This document shows, piece by piece, positions 32,187 to 40,675 of a DNA stretch of 64,000 nucleotides; position 1 is the first letter of the stretch, and each line of letters opens with the position of its first letter. The position numbers were made by a program, and so were the translations under genes. The stretch spans positions 186,001-250,000 of the forward strand of contig QXJR01000023.1 in NCBI GenBank assembly GCA_020975725.1, read 5' to 3'. The notes below the pieces were generated by a model, which worked only from the letters and a program-made list of their open reading frames with translations, did not search any database and was not told the origin of the DNA. Source of the DNA: Picocystis sp. L7 (lineage: Eukaryota; Chlorophyta; Picocystophyceae; Picocystales; Picocystaceae).

Positions 32187-33079
32187 ATCCATCCATTCTT
32201 GCTGCCGCTGCTGCTGCTTCAGCAAGTCCATCCATCCACCGCCACCGCTGCTGCTGCTGCTGCTGCTTCAGCAAGTCCATCCATCCATCCATCCACCGCT
32301 GCTGCTGCTGGTGTTTCAGCAAGTCCATCCATCCATCCATCCATCCACCGCTGCTGCTGCTGCTACTTCAGCAAGTCCATCCATCCATCCATCCACCGCT
32401 GCTGCTGCTGCTGCTTCAGCAAGTCCATCCATCCATCCATCCACCGCTGCTGCTGCTGCTGCTTCAGCAAGTCCATCCATCCATCCATCCATCCACCGCT
32501 GCTGCTGCTGGTGCTTCAGCAAGTCCATCCATCCATCCACCGCTGCTGCTGCTGCTGCTTCAGCAATTCCATCCATCCATCCATCCACCGCTGCTGCTGC
32601 TGCTGCTGCTTCAGCAAGTCCATCCATCCATCCACCGCTGCTGCTGCTGCTGCTTCAGCAAGTCCATCCATCCATCCATCCACCGCTGCTGCTGCTGGTG
32701 TTTCAGCAAGTCCATCCATCCATCCATCCATCCACCGCTGCTGCTGCTGCTACTTCAGCAAGTCCATCCATCCATCCATCCATCCACCGCTGCTGCTGCT
32801 GGTGCTTCAGCAAGTCCATCCATCCATCCACCGCTGCTGCTGCTGCTGCTTCAGCAATTCCATCCATCCATCCATCCACCGCTGCTGCTGCTGCTGCTTC
32901 AGCAAGTCCATCCATCCATCCACCGCTGCTGCTGCTGCTGCTTCAGCAAGTCCATCCATCCATCCACCGCTGCTGCTGCTGCTGCTTCAGCAAGTCCATC
33001 CATCCATCCATCCACCGCTGCTGCTGCTGCTGCTGCTTCAGCAAGTCCATCCATCCATCCACCGCTACTGCTGCTGCTC
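32187..33079. repeat. Minisatellite inside the Harbinger element
   Basis: About 0.9 kb of at least 18 units. Each is a run of ATCC tetranucleotides, then CACCG, then a run of CTG trinucleotides, then TTCAGCAAGTCC. Variant units (GTGTTTCAGC, CTACTTCAGC, GGTGCTTCAGC, CAGCAATTCC) recur in the same order twice, which indicates higher-order duplication. No forward frame contains a stop, so three long overlapping open frames of Pro/His/Ser, Ala/Ser and Cys/Leu composition cross it; they are not genes. Confidence 0.95.
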
Positions 33080-33090
33080 CAAGTGCCGTG

Positions 33091-34269
33091 TCATTGCGAG
33101 TTCAAACGGTCCAATTGGAGATGGTACATGGCACGGTACTCACTCATGGAGGGTGGCAAGGTATCGAAGTACCTATTGGCCACACCACCGTACCTGCAAG
33201 TATGGTAGTTTGTCAGCAACGCAGCAACACAATCCTCTTTACTCGTCGCACGTGATCCAGTTGTCTTTCGTCGAACGTCCGTCACAAACGGCCAAAGCTC
33301 GCCCATTTTCCCAAAGACCCATTCGACGCTTTCCCGGTAGTGGGACATTAGCGTTGCGTACGCCTCCATCGCATTCGTCATCCTCCCTTTGGGCGCACGT
33401 AGAAGCACGTCGTGTACGGGGTACGCCGGATCCCCGTACACGCAGAGTTCGACGTCCACCCGACCTCGCATCCCTTGCAACCGCGCCACCAAATTCGAGT
33501 CTGCTAGCACCTGCGAGTCGTGCGCACGTCCTGCTCCGGGCCCAAACCAGTCACCAATCAGAAAATTTGGAAGGACAACACATTGGTATTTTACCTTGTG
33601 TTGTCGCTTCCAGCCATTGTACATGGCTTCCTGTCCCACAGTGGGCCTGCAAATCGTGAACATCGTTCCGTCAATAAATCCAAAACAATGTCCTTCGGGA
33701 CAACCACGCTCACGCAGCACACGTGCGAACGCAGGCAAGTGCTCCTCCCAAATCTCCAATCGCATTGCAGACGCAACGTGCAAAAAAACGTGGTCCAGCG
33801 CCACGTTGTACATTTCTGAAATGGCAGGTGGCGATCGACCGAATACCTGCGCTAGTTCCAATCCCCGCTCGCGCCCACCTAAACGCCGCAGCAAAAGCAG
33901 AAAGGCTTCCTCGCCTCCAAACCGCCGCCCGCTCGCCGATCGTAGCACGGTTGGGAACCCAAGAAGGCCTAGGAGTTCCGCGATTGCGTCCCTCCCAAAC
34001 CGAAAGCTCCCTCGCAGCTCGTCATCCGTGAACGACTCTGCACTTCGTCCAGGACTCGCCGGTGGAGCTCTCGGACTCCACCATTCATGGAGCGTCCGCA
34101 GGCGCTCCTCGCATTCGCTCGCGAGCACGTCCAGCATGGCCGTGAACGCCATGAGGAGGTCCGGATCCCCGTCCGCCACCACCATCATCACGACACGGAG
34201 ATGGACGATGCGCACTCGAAAGCGCTCCATCTCCATGATTTCCAGGATCCTGCCTTTCCGCTGCGGCAT
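33091..34269 (-). CDS. PIF/Harbinger DDE transposase
   Basis: 392 residues from the ATG at 34269. The DDE_Tnp_4 core is clear: first Asp in CFGFIDGTMF (about 205), second Asp in YGDPAYP (about 283), and Glu in YRESVEWVFGKM (about 319). The spacing and the post-DDE motif with Phe-Gly-Lys fit Harbinger transposases. The N-terminal third is helical and probably binds DNA or the Myb-like partner. No internal stop is seen, so it could be active. It ends only 12 bp from the minisatellite. Confidence 0.95.
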   Translation of the reverse strand: MPQRKGRILEIMEMERFRVRIVHLRVVMMVVADGDPDLLMAFTAMLDVLASECEERLRTLHEWWSPRAPPASPGRSAESFTDDELRGSFRFGRDAIAELLGLLGFPTVLRSASGRRFGGEEAFLLLLRRLGGRERGLELAQVFGRSPPAISEMYNVALDHVFLHVASAMRLEIWEEHLPAFARVLRERGCPEGHCFGFIDGTMFTICRPTVGQEAMYNGWKRQHKVKYQCVVLPNFLIGDWFGPGAGRAHDSQVLADSNLVARLQGMRGRVDVELCVYGDPAYPVHDVLLRAPKGRMTNAMEAYATLMSHYRESVEWVFGKMGELWPFVTDVRRKTTGSRATSKEDCVAALLTNYHTCRYGGVANRYFDTLPPSMSEYRAMYHLQLDRLNSQ

Positions 34270-34547
34270 GACGTCGCTCCTTCCCCTCCTTCCCGCGCTC
34301 TTTTAGTGGCTCCATGCCGCGGAGGAAAGGGATCCGGTGTGTCCAACCCTCTCGAGCGGAATATTTTCCTCATAGCACGTGTAAAGGACGACGGATTGCG
34401 TTATACAAGCACCCCACCCCACCACCCGTCTCCGAACAGAATGCGCGGAGGAACCCCCAAAATAGTTCGCTAATAGGGGCAGTTTTCCGGAAAAAAAAAT
34501 ATTTTTTTCGGTTCGAGAGAGCCAACGGTCAAAAATCGGGGCGAAAT

Positions 34548-34587
34548 CCGAAGCGAAAAAAATATTTTGGCAAATCCGAATACCTCT
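34548..34587 (-). repeat. Right terminal inverted repeat of the Harbinger element
   Basis: Inverse of 30724-30763 with two mismatches. It is followed directly by GTT, the second copy of the target duplication. Confidence 0.95.
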
Positions 34588-36183
34588 GTTGCCTCAAAAA
34601 TTTTGTACACTCCATACTAAAGAACTTTGGAAAGTCTTCCCTCAGAGGGGCCAAGTCAAAACCATCAGCTTATCCTAAACCCTTCGCCCCGACCATACAT
34701 CATATGAGTAGAATGCAAAGAAGGCCACTCGTATGCGAAGTGATGGACGTGACTTCCGTTCCCAAGAAACACATGCGTATTTGCATGCCGCAGGAGTAGT
34801 ATCATCGAACCAACCGTGATAATGTTTCATCTTTGTCAAGCAAGCCATTTCGCCAAGTTTCACAAGGTTTCTCCGGGATGTCCAAGGGTGTCATCTACCA
34901 ATCTAAGTGTCGTTCATTCGTGATACCTACGACCATCGCTTTGACTATGGAACTTCATTCATTTTGGATCCATGGATGAAAGTGCTTCAAAATGGAATAG
35001 CTACGACCTTGATCATATTTAAGGCACGAGCCCCCGCCAAGGTGATATCCTTGGGAAAGTTGCCATCTACACCTTGAGTTGTTTTGGGAGATGCGTTGGA
35101 CCAAGGCGCTGAAAATAATGTCTATCTGCATAATAGTGGATGGTAGATAACACTAGCAATAATGTAACGTCACGAATTTGCGGGAGTCACTTGTATTTGT
35201 TTCGAATTGTTGAGGAGCAATCTCCTTTTCGATCCACCCATAAACATGGATAGTGATACTGGTTGGAAAGCCCGTAGCTTCACGATTTTCGCGAAGTTGA
35301 TCAAGATGGGCTCAACATCAAGTAGAAGGAGCAAATCAACACATTAGTAAGGACCTTAATTTTAGCCTACGTGGACAATCACTCTACTCCTTCATAGGAA
35401 TTAGGAGTGCCCGCATGAATTTTGGTGACGTTTCGCAATTTCGTATGTTGAAAAATCTACAACCATCCCACTTGTTTGGATCCGCACCAATTTAAACTCA
35501 AGGCACATGAAGCCATCGACAAGGCGATACCCTCTTCCGATTGAGTCCTTCTCTCGAACGCATTTCAAAAGCATTGACCTCGCACACTTGATGGATGACG
35601 ACCCACAAGAATGGAAAATGTGGTCAATTCTCGATCTTCTCAAAGTATTCTACTTAGACGTTGAAATTTTCAACAATTTAATGCTCCGTCCATCGGAGTT
35701 GAAAGGATGTGCCTTCTAATGGTCTTCTTGCATCTCCTTTACAATGAGTTATGCCCGGAGTCTCTTTATCAAGCTTGAAGCATCCATCTTGAGGAGAACC
35801 TCGCCCGCGCATGCATGCCTCTACCTTTTCCACTCTTTGATTCGTACTTGTGGATGTACGAAATGACCAACCTATCACCTTCGGATTGGACACCCTCAAG
35901 GAACACTTGGTAGCGGCATTCCAGGGAGACCGGATCGTTGTCCTTTTTGAATGGGGAGTTCCCTTCGAAGGGGATAGGATCAGATGGAGGCGCTCGTGAC
36001 ACCTCATCCGGTCCATCGAACCCTTCCCTCAACCCACTCGTGTATATTCCAAGTCTTCCCAGAGAAATTCTCAGGACCGATGGTGTTAACTATGCGGTTT
36101 CCCCTCGAGTTAACCACCATCGACACTACGGTCTGGAGCGCCATTCGTCACCAAAGGCGCATCGCGAGATCGAAGGAGCGGCC
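34588..36183. other. Intergenic, no gene seen
   Basis: About 1.6 kb, AT-rich, with only short unsupported frames. It contains the promoter of the AAE3-OXC fusion; the frame upstream of its ATG is open back to 35938 but has no ATG. Confidence 0.5.
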
Positions 36184-39100
36184 ATGGCGGGGACTTGGAC
36201 GACGCTTTCGCGACTTCTGGATGGATCCGACGCATCCGTGGCGCTCGTACGAGCCTCCCAACCGCCGGTGGAAGTCACAAGGAGGGCGCTGCGAGCGTCG
36301 GCGGCGCGGTGTGGTGCCCAGCTCGCGAATCTTGGATTGCAACCAGGCGACGTCGTGTCCATTGCATTGCCGAATTCGGTCAATTTCGTGGCTGTATTCT
36401 TTGGTGCGGCGTGTCAGAGATTTGTGGCGGCTCCACTCAATCCAAAATATACGAAGGAGGAGTTTCTGTTTTATATGCAGGACGCCAAGTCCAAGGTGCT
36501 GGTGACTCCTGGCGATGGTTCAGCCAAAGAAGCCGAGGATGCAGCAAAAGAATGTGGGGCCATAGTGGTTCGATCCGCTGGGCTTGAAAAGGTTCAATTG
36601 AATGTTCAAGGCAAGGCGCAAAGGTCGGATGCAGACATATCCAACCGAGAGCTGCTGGAGCTGCCAACACCAGAACCGCAAGATGTTGCCCTTTTCCTGC
36701 ATACCAGTGGGACCACATCACGACCGAAAGGTGTCCCCCTTACACATGCGAATCTATGTGCATCTGTGAAGAATATCACAGGCACCTATGAGCTGAACCA
36801 AGACGATGTCACTTACCTGGTGATGCCGCTGTTTCACGTTCACGGCCTGATGGCTGGGTTGTTGTCCACGCTTGCAACTTGTGGGAAAGTTGCTCTACCT
36901 GCACATGGAGCCTTTTCTGCATCTTCATTTTGGAAGGATGTTGTTACGCACCGTGTAACGTGGTACACTGCAGTTCCCACCATTCACCAAGTACTGCTTT
37001 CTCGAGCAGACAAAGACTATCCAAAGGACACTCCACCGAAACTGCGATTCATCCGCAGCTGCAGTTCCAGCTTAGCAGCACCTGTCTTGATTCGCCTTGA
37101 AAAGGCTTTCAATGCCCCAGTCTTGGAGGCATATGCAATGACAGAAGCTAGCCACCAGATGACTTCCAATCCATTGCCAAAGTATGGAACGAGGAAGCCA
37201 GGGACTGTAGGTCGCGGTACCAATGTCAAAGTTGCTATACTTGACTCGTCGTGTAGCTTTTTGCCCCCTGAAAAAATTGGGGAGGTTTGTATTCAGGGAC
37301 CTAACGTTACTAAGGGTTATCTGAACCGACCGGAAGCTAACGAAGAGGCTTTTGCTGGGGGATGGTTCCACACGGGGGACCAAGGCTTTATGGATGTAGA
37401 AGGCTACGTAACTCTTACAGGGAGGATCAAAGAGCTGATAAACCGTGGAGGTGAGAAAATATCTCCACTTGAGATCGATGCTGCATTGCTGTCTCATCCG
37501 CTGGTTTCAGAGGCCGTGTCCTTTGGTATGCCGGATGAAAAATACGGTGAGGAGGTTGGTGCTGCAGTGATTTTGAAAGCTGGTGCTTCTGTGGCTGAAG
37601 CGAAAATTTTGGGGCACGTAAGCAAATCCTTAGCAGCTTTCAAAGTCCCCAAGAAGCTATTCATAACAGACAATTTACCACGTACTGCTACTGGTAAAAT
37701 CCAAAGGAGGATTGTATCCGCACACTTTCTTAAGACGGATAACTCATCTGTGCAAAAACAGTCACACCAACATTCCTCTTCCACAAAGAAAGAGCAAAGG
37801 CCTATCTTTTCAGGGCATGCCCTCGTGGCCAAATCACTTGCCAAGTGTGGGGTGAAGTATATGTTTGGAGTGGTTGGCATTCCCGTCACCCAACTTGCGT
37901 CGGAGGCTGAAAAAGCAGGGATCAAGTATGTGGGTATGAGGAACGAGCAAGCTGCAGGATACGCAGCAGGTGCAGTTGGATATTTAACAGGCAAACCAGC
38001 CGCATTTCTGACTGTATCTGGGCCCGGGGTTATTCATGGATTAGCAGGTCTTGCAAATGCCAAGATAAATTGCTGGCCAGTGATCATGGTCTCTGGCTCG
38101 GTTGAGCGCAATCGAGTTGGTCTAGGTGGTTTTCAGGAGCTTGATCAGATTGAAGCCACAAGAAAACACTGCAAACTGTCCCTGCAGGCCGATATTCTGG
38201 AAGATATTCCCAACGTTGTCTCTCTTGCTTACCGAACGACAATGCAAGGCAGACCGGGGCCAACTTACGTGGACATCCCGGCTGACTTGCTGACTGCTTC
38301 CATCACTGAAACCCCTTCTCTCATGGATGCTTGCCTGATCAAGTCAGCGGTAGAACATGCTCTACCAATCAACAGGTCTGCCTTAGCAGAAGCTGCTAAT
38401 CTTTTGTCTTCAGCTCAAAGACCGTTGATTGTTGTTGGAAAAGGTGCAGGATTTGCAAGGGCAGAGGAGGAAATCAGAGAGCTTGCTAACCTTTTGTCGA
38501 TTCCTTGCTTGGCTACGCCAATGGGAAAGGGTATCATTCCCGACAAGGATCCACTTTGTGTGGCTGCTGCTAGGTCCAAGGCATTGAACGGCTGCGATGT
38601 TGCTCTAGTGATTGGGGCGCGGCTCAACTGGCTGCTGCATTATGGCCAACCTCCAAACTGGGCTCCTGGTTGCAAGTTCATCCTAGTGGATATATCTGGT
38701 GAAGAAATTTTGTACAGGAAACCAAGTGTAGGCTTGGTAGGGGATGCGAAAGTGGTCACAGCGGAGCTTCTACAGACTTTCCGCGAGTCTGGCCTTACAA
38801 TTTCTGGGGCAGCCGGTTGGGCTAAAGATCTTCAACAGTCTGTGGTAGATGCCAAGCGTAAACTGAAGGAAAAGGTGGCTAAAAGTTTGAAGCTTCCAGC
38901 GCTGGATTTTTACAGTGCCTTGTCTACGATTGAGTCAGAGATCAAGAAGTTATCCGAAACTCCAATCATTGTTTCAGAAGGGGCCAACACAATGGATTTT
39001 GGAAGGGTTCTGCTATCTTTTCAAGAGGCTCGGAGTAGGCTGGATGCTGGAACGTGGGGAACCATGGGTGTGGGGCTTGGCTATGCCATCGGCGCTGCCA

Positions 39101-39525
39101 CAGCCTTGCCGGGGCGTTTAGTGTTAGCTGTGGAAGGCGACTCTGCTTTTGGTTTCTCAGCTGCTGAATGCGAGGTAATTTGCCGCCTGAATCTGCCTAT
39201 TGTTATATTTGTGTTCAACAACAATGGCATCTATGGTGGCGACCGTAGGCCGAAGATGGCTGACTCAACAACAGCTTTGAAGCCTGCGTTGGCGCCTACA
39301 GACTTTGTGAAGAGTGCACACCATGAGCGCATAATGGAGGCCTTCGGCGGGCGTGGCATGAAGGCAGAGTCTGTTACCGAGCTACGAGAAGCTTGCCATT
39401 TTGCTTTCAAAGCTAGAGCTCCATGCCTCATCGACATTGCCATAGATCCCATGGCAGGTACAGAATCAGGGCACGTGACTTCCTTCAATGAGGCAGAGAA
39501 TGCGTCGCCTCTTTCAAAGTTGTAG
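36184..39525 (+). CDS. Bifunctional oxalyl-CoA synthetase / oxalyl-CoA decarboxylase with PTS1
   Basis: 1113 residues from the only plausible ATG (36184). Residues 1-520 are an acyl-activating enzyme closely like plant AAE3 and yeast Pcs60. They carry LHTSGTTSRPKGVPLT (about 173), PLFHVHGLMAGLLST, TWYTAVPTIHQ, FIRSCSSSLA, YAMTEASHQM, GWFHTGDQG, INRGGEKISPLE and catalytic Lys in TATGKIQRR (about 502). A polar His/Ser/Lys linker (about 518-541) joins a complete ThDP enzyme of the OXC/HACL1 family. That half has VVGIPVTQLA, MRNEQAAGYAAGAVGY with the ThDP-activating Glu near 587, SGPGVIHGLAG, and the ThDP/Mg motif GDSAFGFS (about 986) with a following NNNG. The last residues are PLSKL, a canonical peroxisomal signal. 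Reaction by family: oxalate + ATP + CoA to oxalyl-CoA, then to formyl-CoA + CO2. 2-hydroxyacyl-CoA lyase activity of the second half is the alternative. Confidence 0.93.
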   Translation: MAGTWTTLSRLLDGSDASVALVRASQPPVEVTRRALRASAARCGAQLANLGLQPGDVVSIALPNSVNFVAVFFGAACQRFVAAPLNPKYTKEEFLFYMQDAKSKVLVTPGDGSAKEAEDAAKECGAIVVRSAGLEKVQLNVQGKAQRSDADISNRELLELPTPEPQDVALFLHTSGTTSRPKGVPLTHANLCASVKNITGTYELNQDDVTYLVMPLFHVHGLMAGLLSTLATCGKVALPAHGAFSASSFWKDVVTHRVTWYTAVPTIHQVLLSRADKDYPKDTPPKLRFIRSCSSSLAAPVLIRLEKAFNAPVLEAYAMTEASHQMTSNPLPKYGTRKPGTVGRGTNVKVAILDSSCSFLPPEKIGEVCIQGPNVTKGYLNRPEANEEAFAGGWFHTGDQGFMDVEGYVTLTGRIKELINRGGEKISPLEIDAALLSHPLVSEAVSFGMPDEKYGEEVGAAVILKAGASVAEAKILGHVSKSLAAFKVPKKLFITDNLPRTATGKIQRRIVSAHFLKTDNSSVQKQSHQHSSSTKKEQRPIFSGHALVAKSLAKCGVKYMFGVVGIPVTQLASEAEKAGIKYVGMRNEQAAGYAAGAVGYLTGKPAAFLTVSGPGVIHGLAGLANAKINCWPVIMVSGSVERNRVGLGGFQELDQIEATRKHCKLSLQADILEDIPNVVSLAYRTTMQGRPGPTYVDIPADLLTASITETPSLMDACLIKSAVEHALPINRSALAEAANLLSSAQRPLIVVGKGAGFARAEEEIRELANLLSIPCLATPMGKGIIPDKDPLCVAAARSKALNGCDVALVIGARLNWLLHYGQPPNWAPGCKFILVDISGEEILYRKPSVGLVGDAKVVTAELLQTFRESGLTISGAAGWAKDLQQSVVDAKRKLKEKVAKSLKLPALDFYSALSTIESEIKKLSETPIIVSEGANTMDFGRVLLSFQEARSRLDAGTWGTMGVGLGYAIGAATALPGRLVLAVEGDSAFGFSAAECEVICRLNLPIVIFVFNNNGIYGGDRRPKMADSTTALKPALAPTDFVKSAHHERIMEAFGGRGMKAESVTELREACHFAFKARAPCLIDIAIDPMAGTESGHVTSFNEAENASPLSKL

Positions 39526-40675
39526 CATTTTTGACATTCGGAGTTTTTATCACGACCTTGCCATCCCACGTTGCCCGATGAGTTCTCCCCATTTTCTTCC
39601 GGAGTTCAAGAGTGCTATAGCGACGCATGTAGACTGAACTCACACGACTTGCTCCGCATATGCTGCGAACATCATGGAGATGCGGCTTTCAATTGTCGCA
39701 TCGTGCATATCTAGCGTTTTGGCTGAACGACTCCGGCTCAATTCGTGGACAAGCACTGCTGCCGTCTTGAAGGTCGCTTTGGAAAGCTCCGTCCACAACT
39801 CAATCCCTGCAAAGTCTTTTGTAACGGATCGAGAGCACGAGTCAATTCACCTTGCAACTCGATCACAAAGGCCTTACATGACACCCTTTGGCACGCTCAT
39901 GCAAGATGGTGAGATTCCTATCTTTACGATGAAAGGCATGGTTGCATTGCATGAACCTTGTCTTTAGACGCTCACACATAGAAAGAGAAACTTCGCATGA
40001 TTTTTGAACAAAGGCTGGCGCTAGCACGAGCACGAGAGGTACTGGCACCATGAACACGTTTTCTTTTTGGGTTCAAGAACGGGATGCTTTGTGGCTAGAC
40101 ATTGACGCCCCGAATGAACCACGTTATTAAGAGCTGCCAAGGTTGTTGTGGCCTTGATGCTTTTTTGTAGGTCCATAGTCCATGGATATTATTGGCTCCT
40201 CCAACCCGGAACAAGTATATCCTCACACGCGACACCCTTTGATGCAATTGATCTCGTATCATTGCCGGAAGGGGGATTCGAACCTTGACCATTTATTGGC
40301 AGAGCACGTAGCACACTTGTGTCATCGACGATGCAACATTGCGAAATTCAGAATCGGTTTCCATGCTTTGATCGCGTAAGGTGACGTTCGGGTGACTTGG
40401 GTTGTTTTACGTGCGATTTACAAACTTCGAATATTCGCTCCATTCTGCGTCCCACCCATCCAAATCCATTCCAGGCTTGATGCTTGTGTACAAGACTGTC
40501 GTTTGGCTTCATGCAACTCCGTGATGGCTCTCGTTTGTGCTATCCTACGTTCGACTCCAAGACATGGACCGACCCTCCCTCGTCCCCACGATAAACTCGA
40601 CGTGAACCTCCTGTCCCCCTCTCCCCCCCTCACGTAGTTAAGTCCTTCTTCGAGGGTAAACCTGCAAGGACGTCC
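39526..40675. other. Intergenic with a tRNA-like remnant
   Basis: About 1.15 kb. No coding region is supported. A leftward tRNA-like string lies at about 40266-40345. Confidence 0.5.
40266..40345 (-). repeat. Degenerate tRNA-like sequence, possible SINE head
   Basis: On the minus strand GGTTCGAATCC is a perfect Pol III B-box. About 40 nt earlier, GACACAAGTGTGCTACGTGC resembles a decayed A-box and D-arm. The T-arm and anticodon stems do not pair properly, so it is not a working tRNA. This layout is what a tRNA-derived SINE head or tRNA pseudogene would leave. No tail or second copy was found in the window. Confidence 0.3.

Larger units (their letters stand above)
30724..34587. mobile_element. 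PIF/Harbinger DNA transposon, complete-looking
   Basis: 3864 bp bounded by 40-bp terminal inverted repeats that match at 38 positions and flanked by a 3-bp direct duplication GTT (30721-30723 and 34588-34590). It carries the two genes typical of the superfamily: a Myb/SANT-like DNA-binding protein (rightward) and a DDE transposase (leftward). Between their 3' ends lies a large minisatellite. Harbingers make 3-bp target duplications, usually TWA, so GTT is unusual. Intact termini and an uninterrupted transposase suggest recent movement. Confidence 0.95.

Noticed and set aside
32078-33659. Three overlapping open frames of 371-510 codons across the minisatellite
   Set aside because: The repeat unit has no stop in any forward frame, and the sequences are pure low-complexity repeats antisense to the transposase at their 3' ends.
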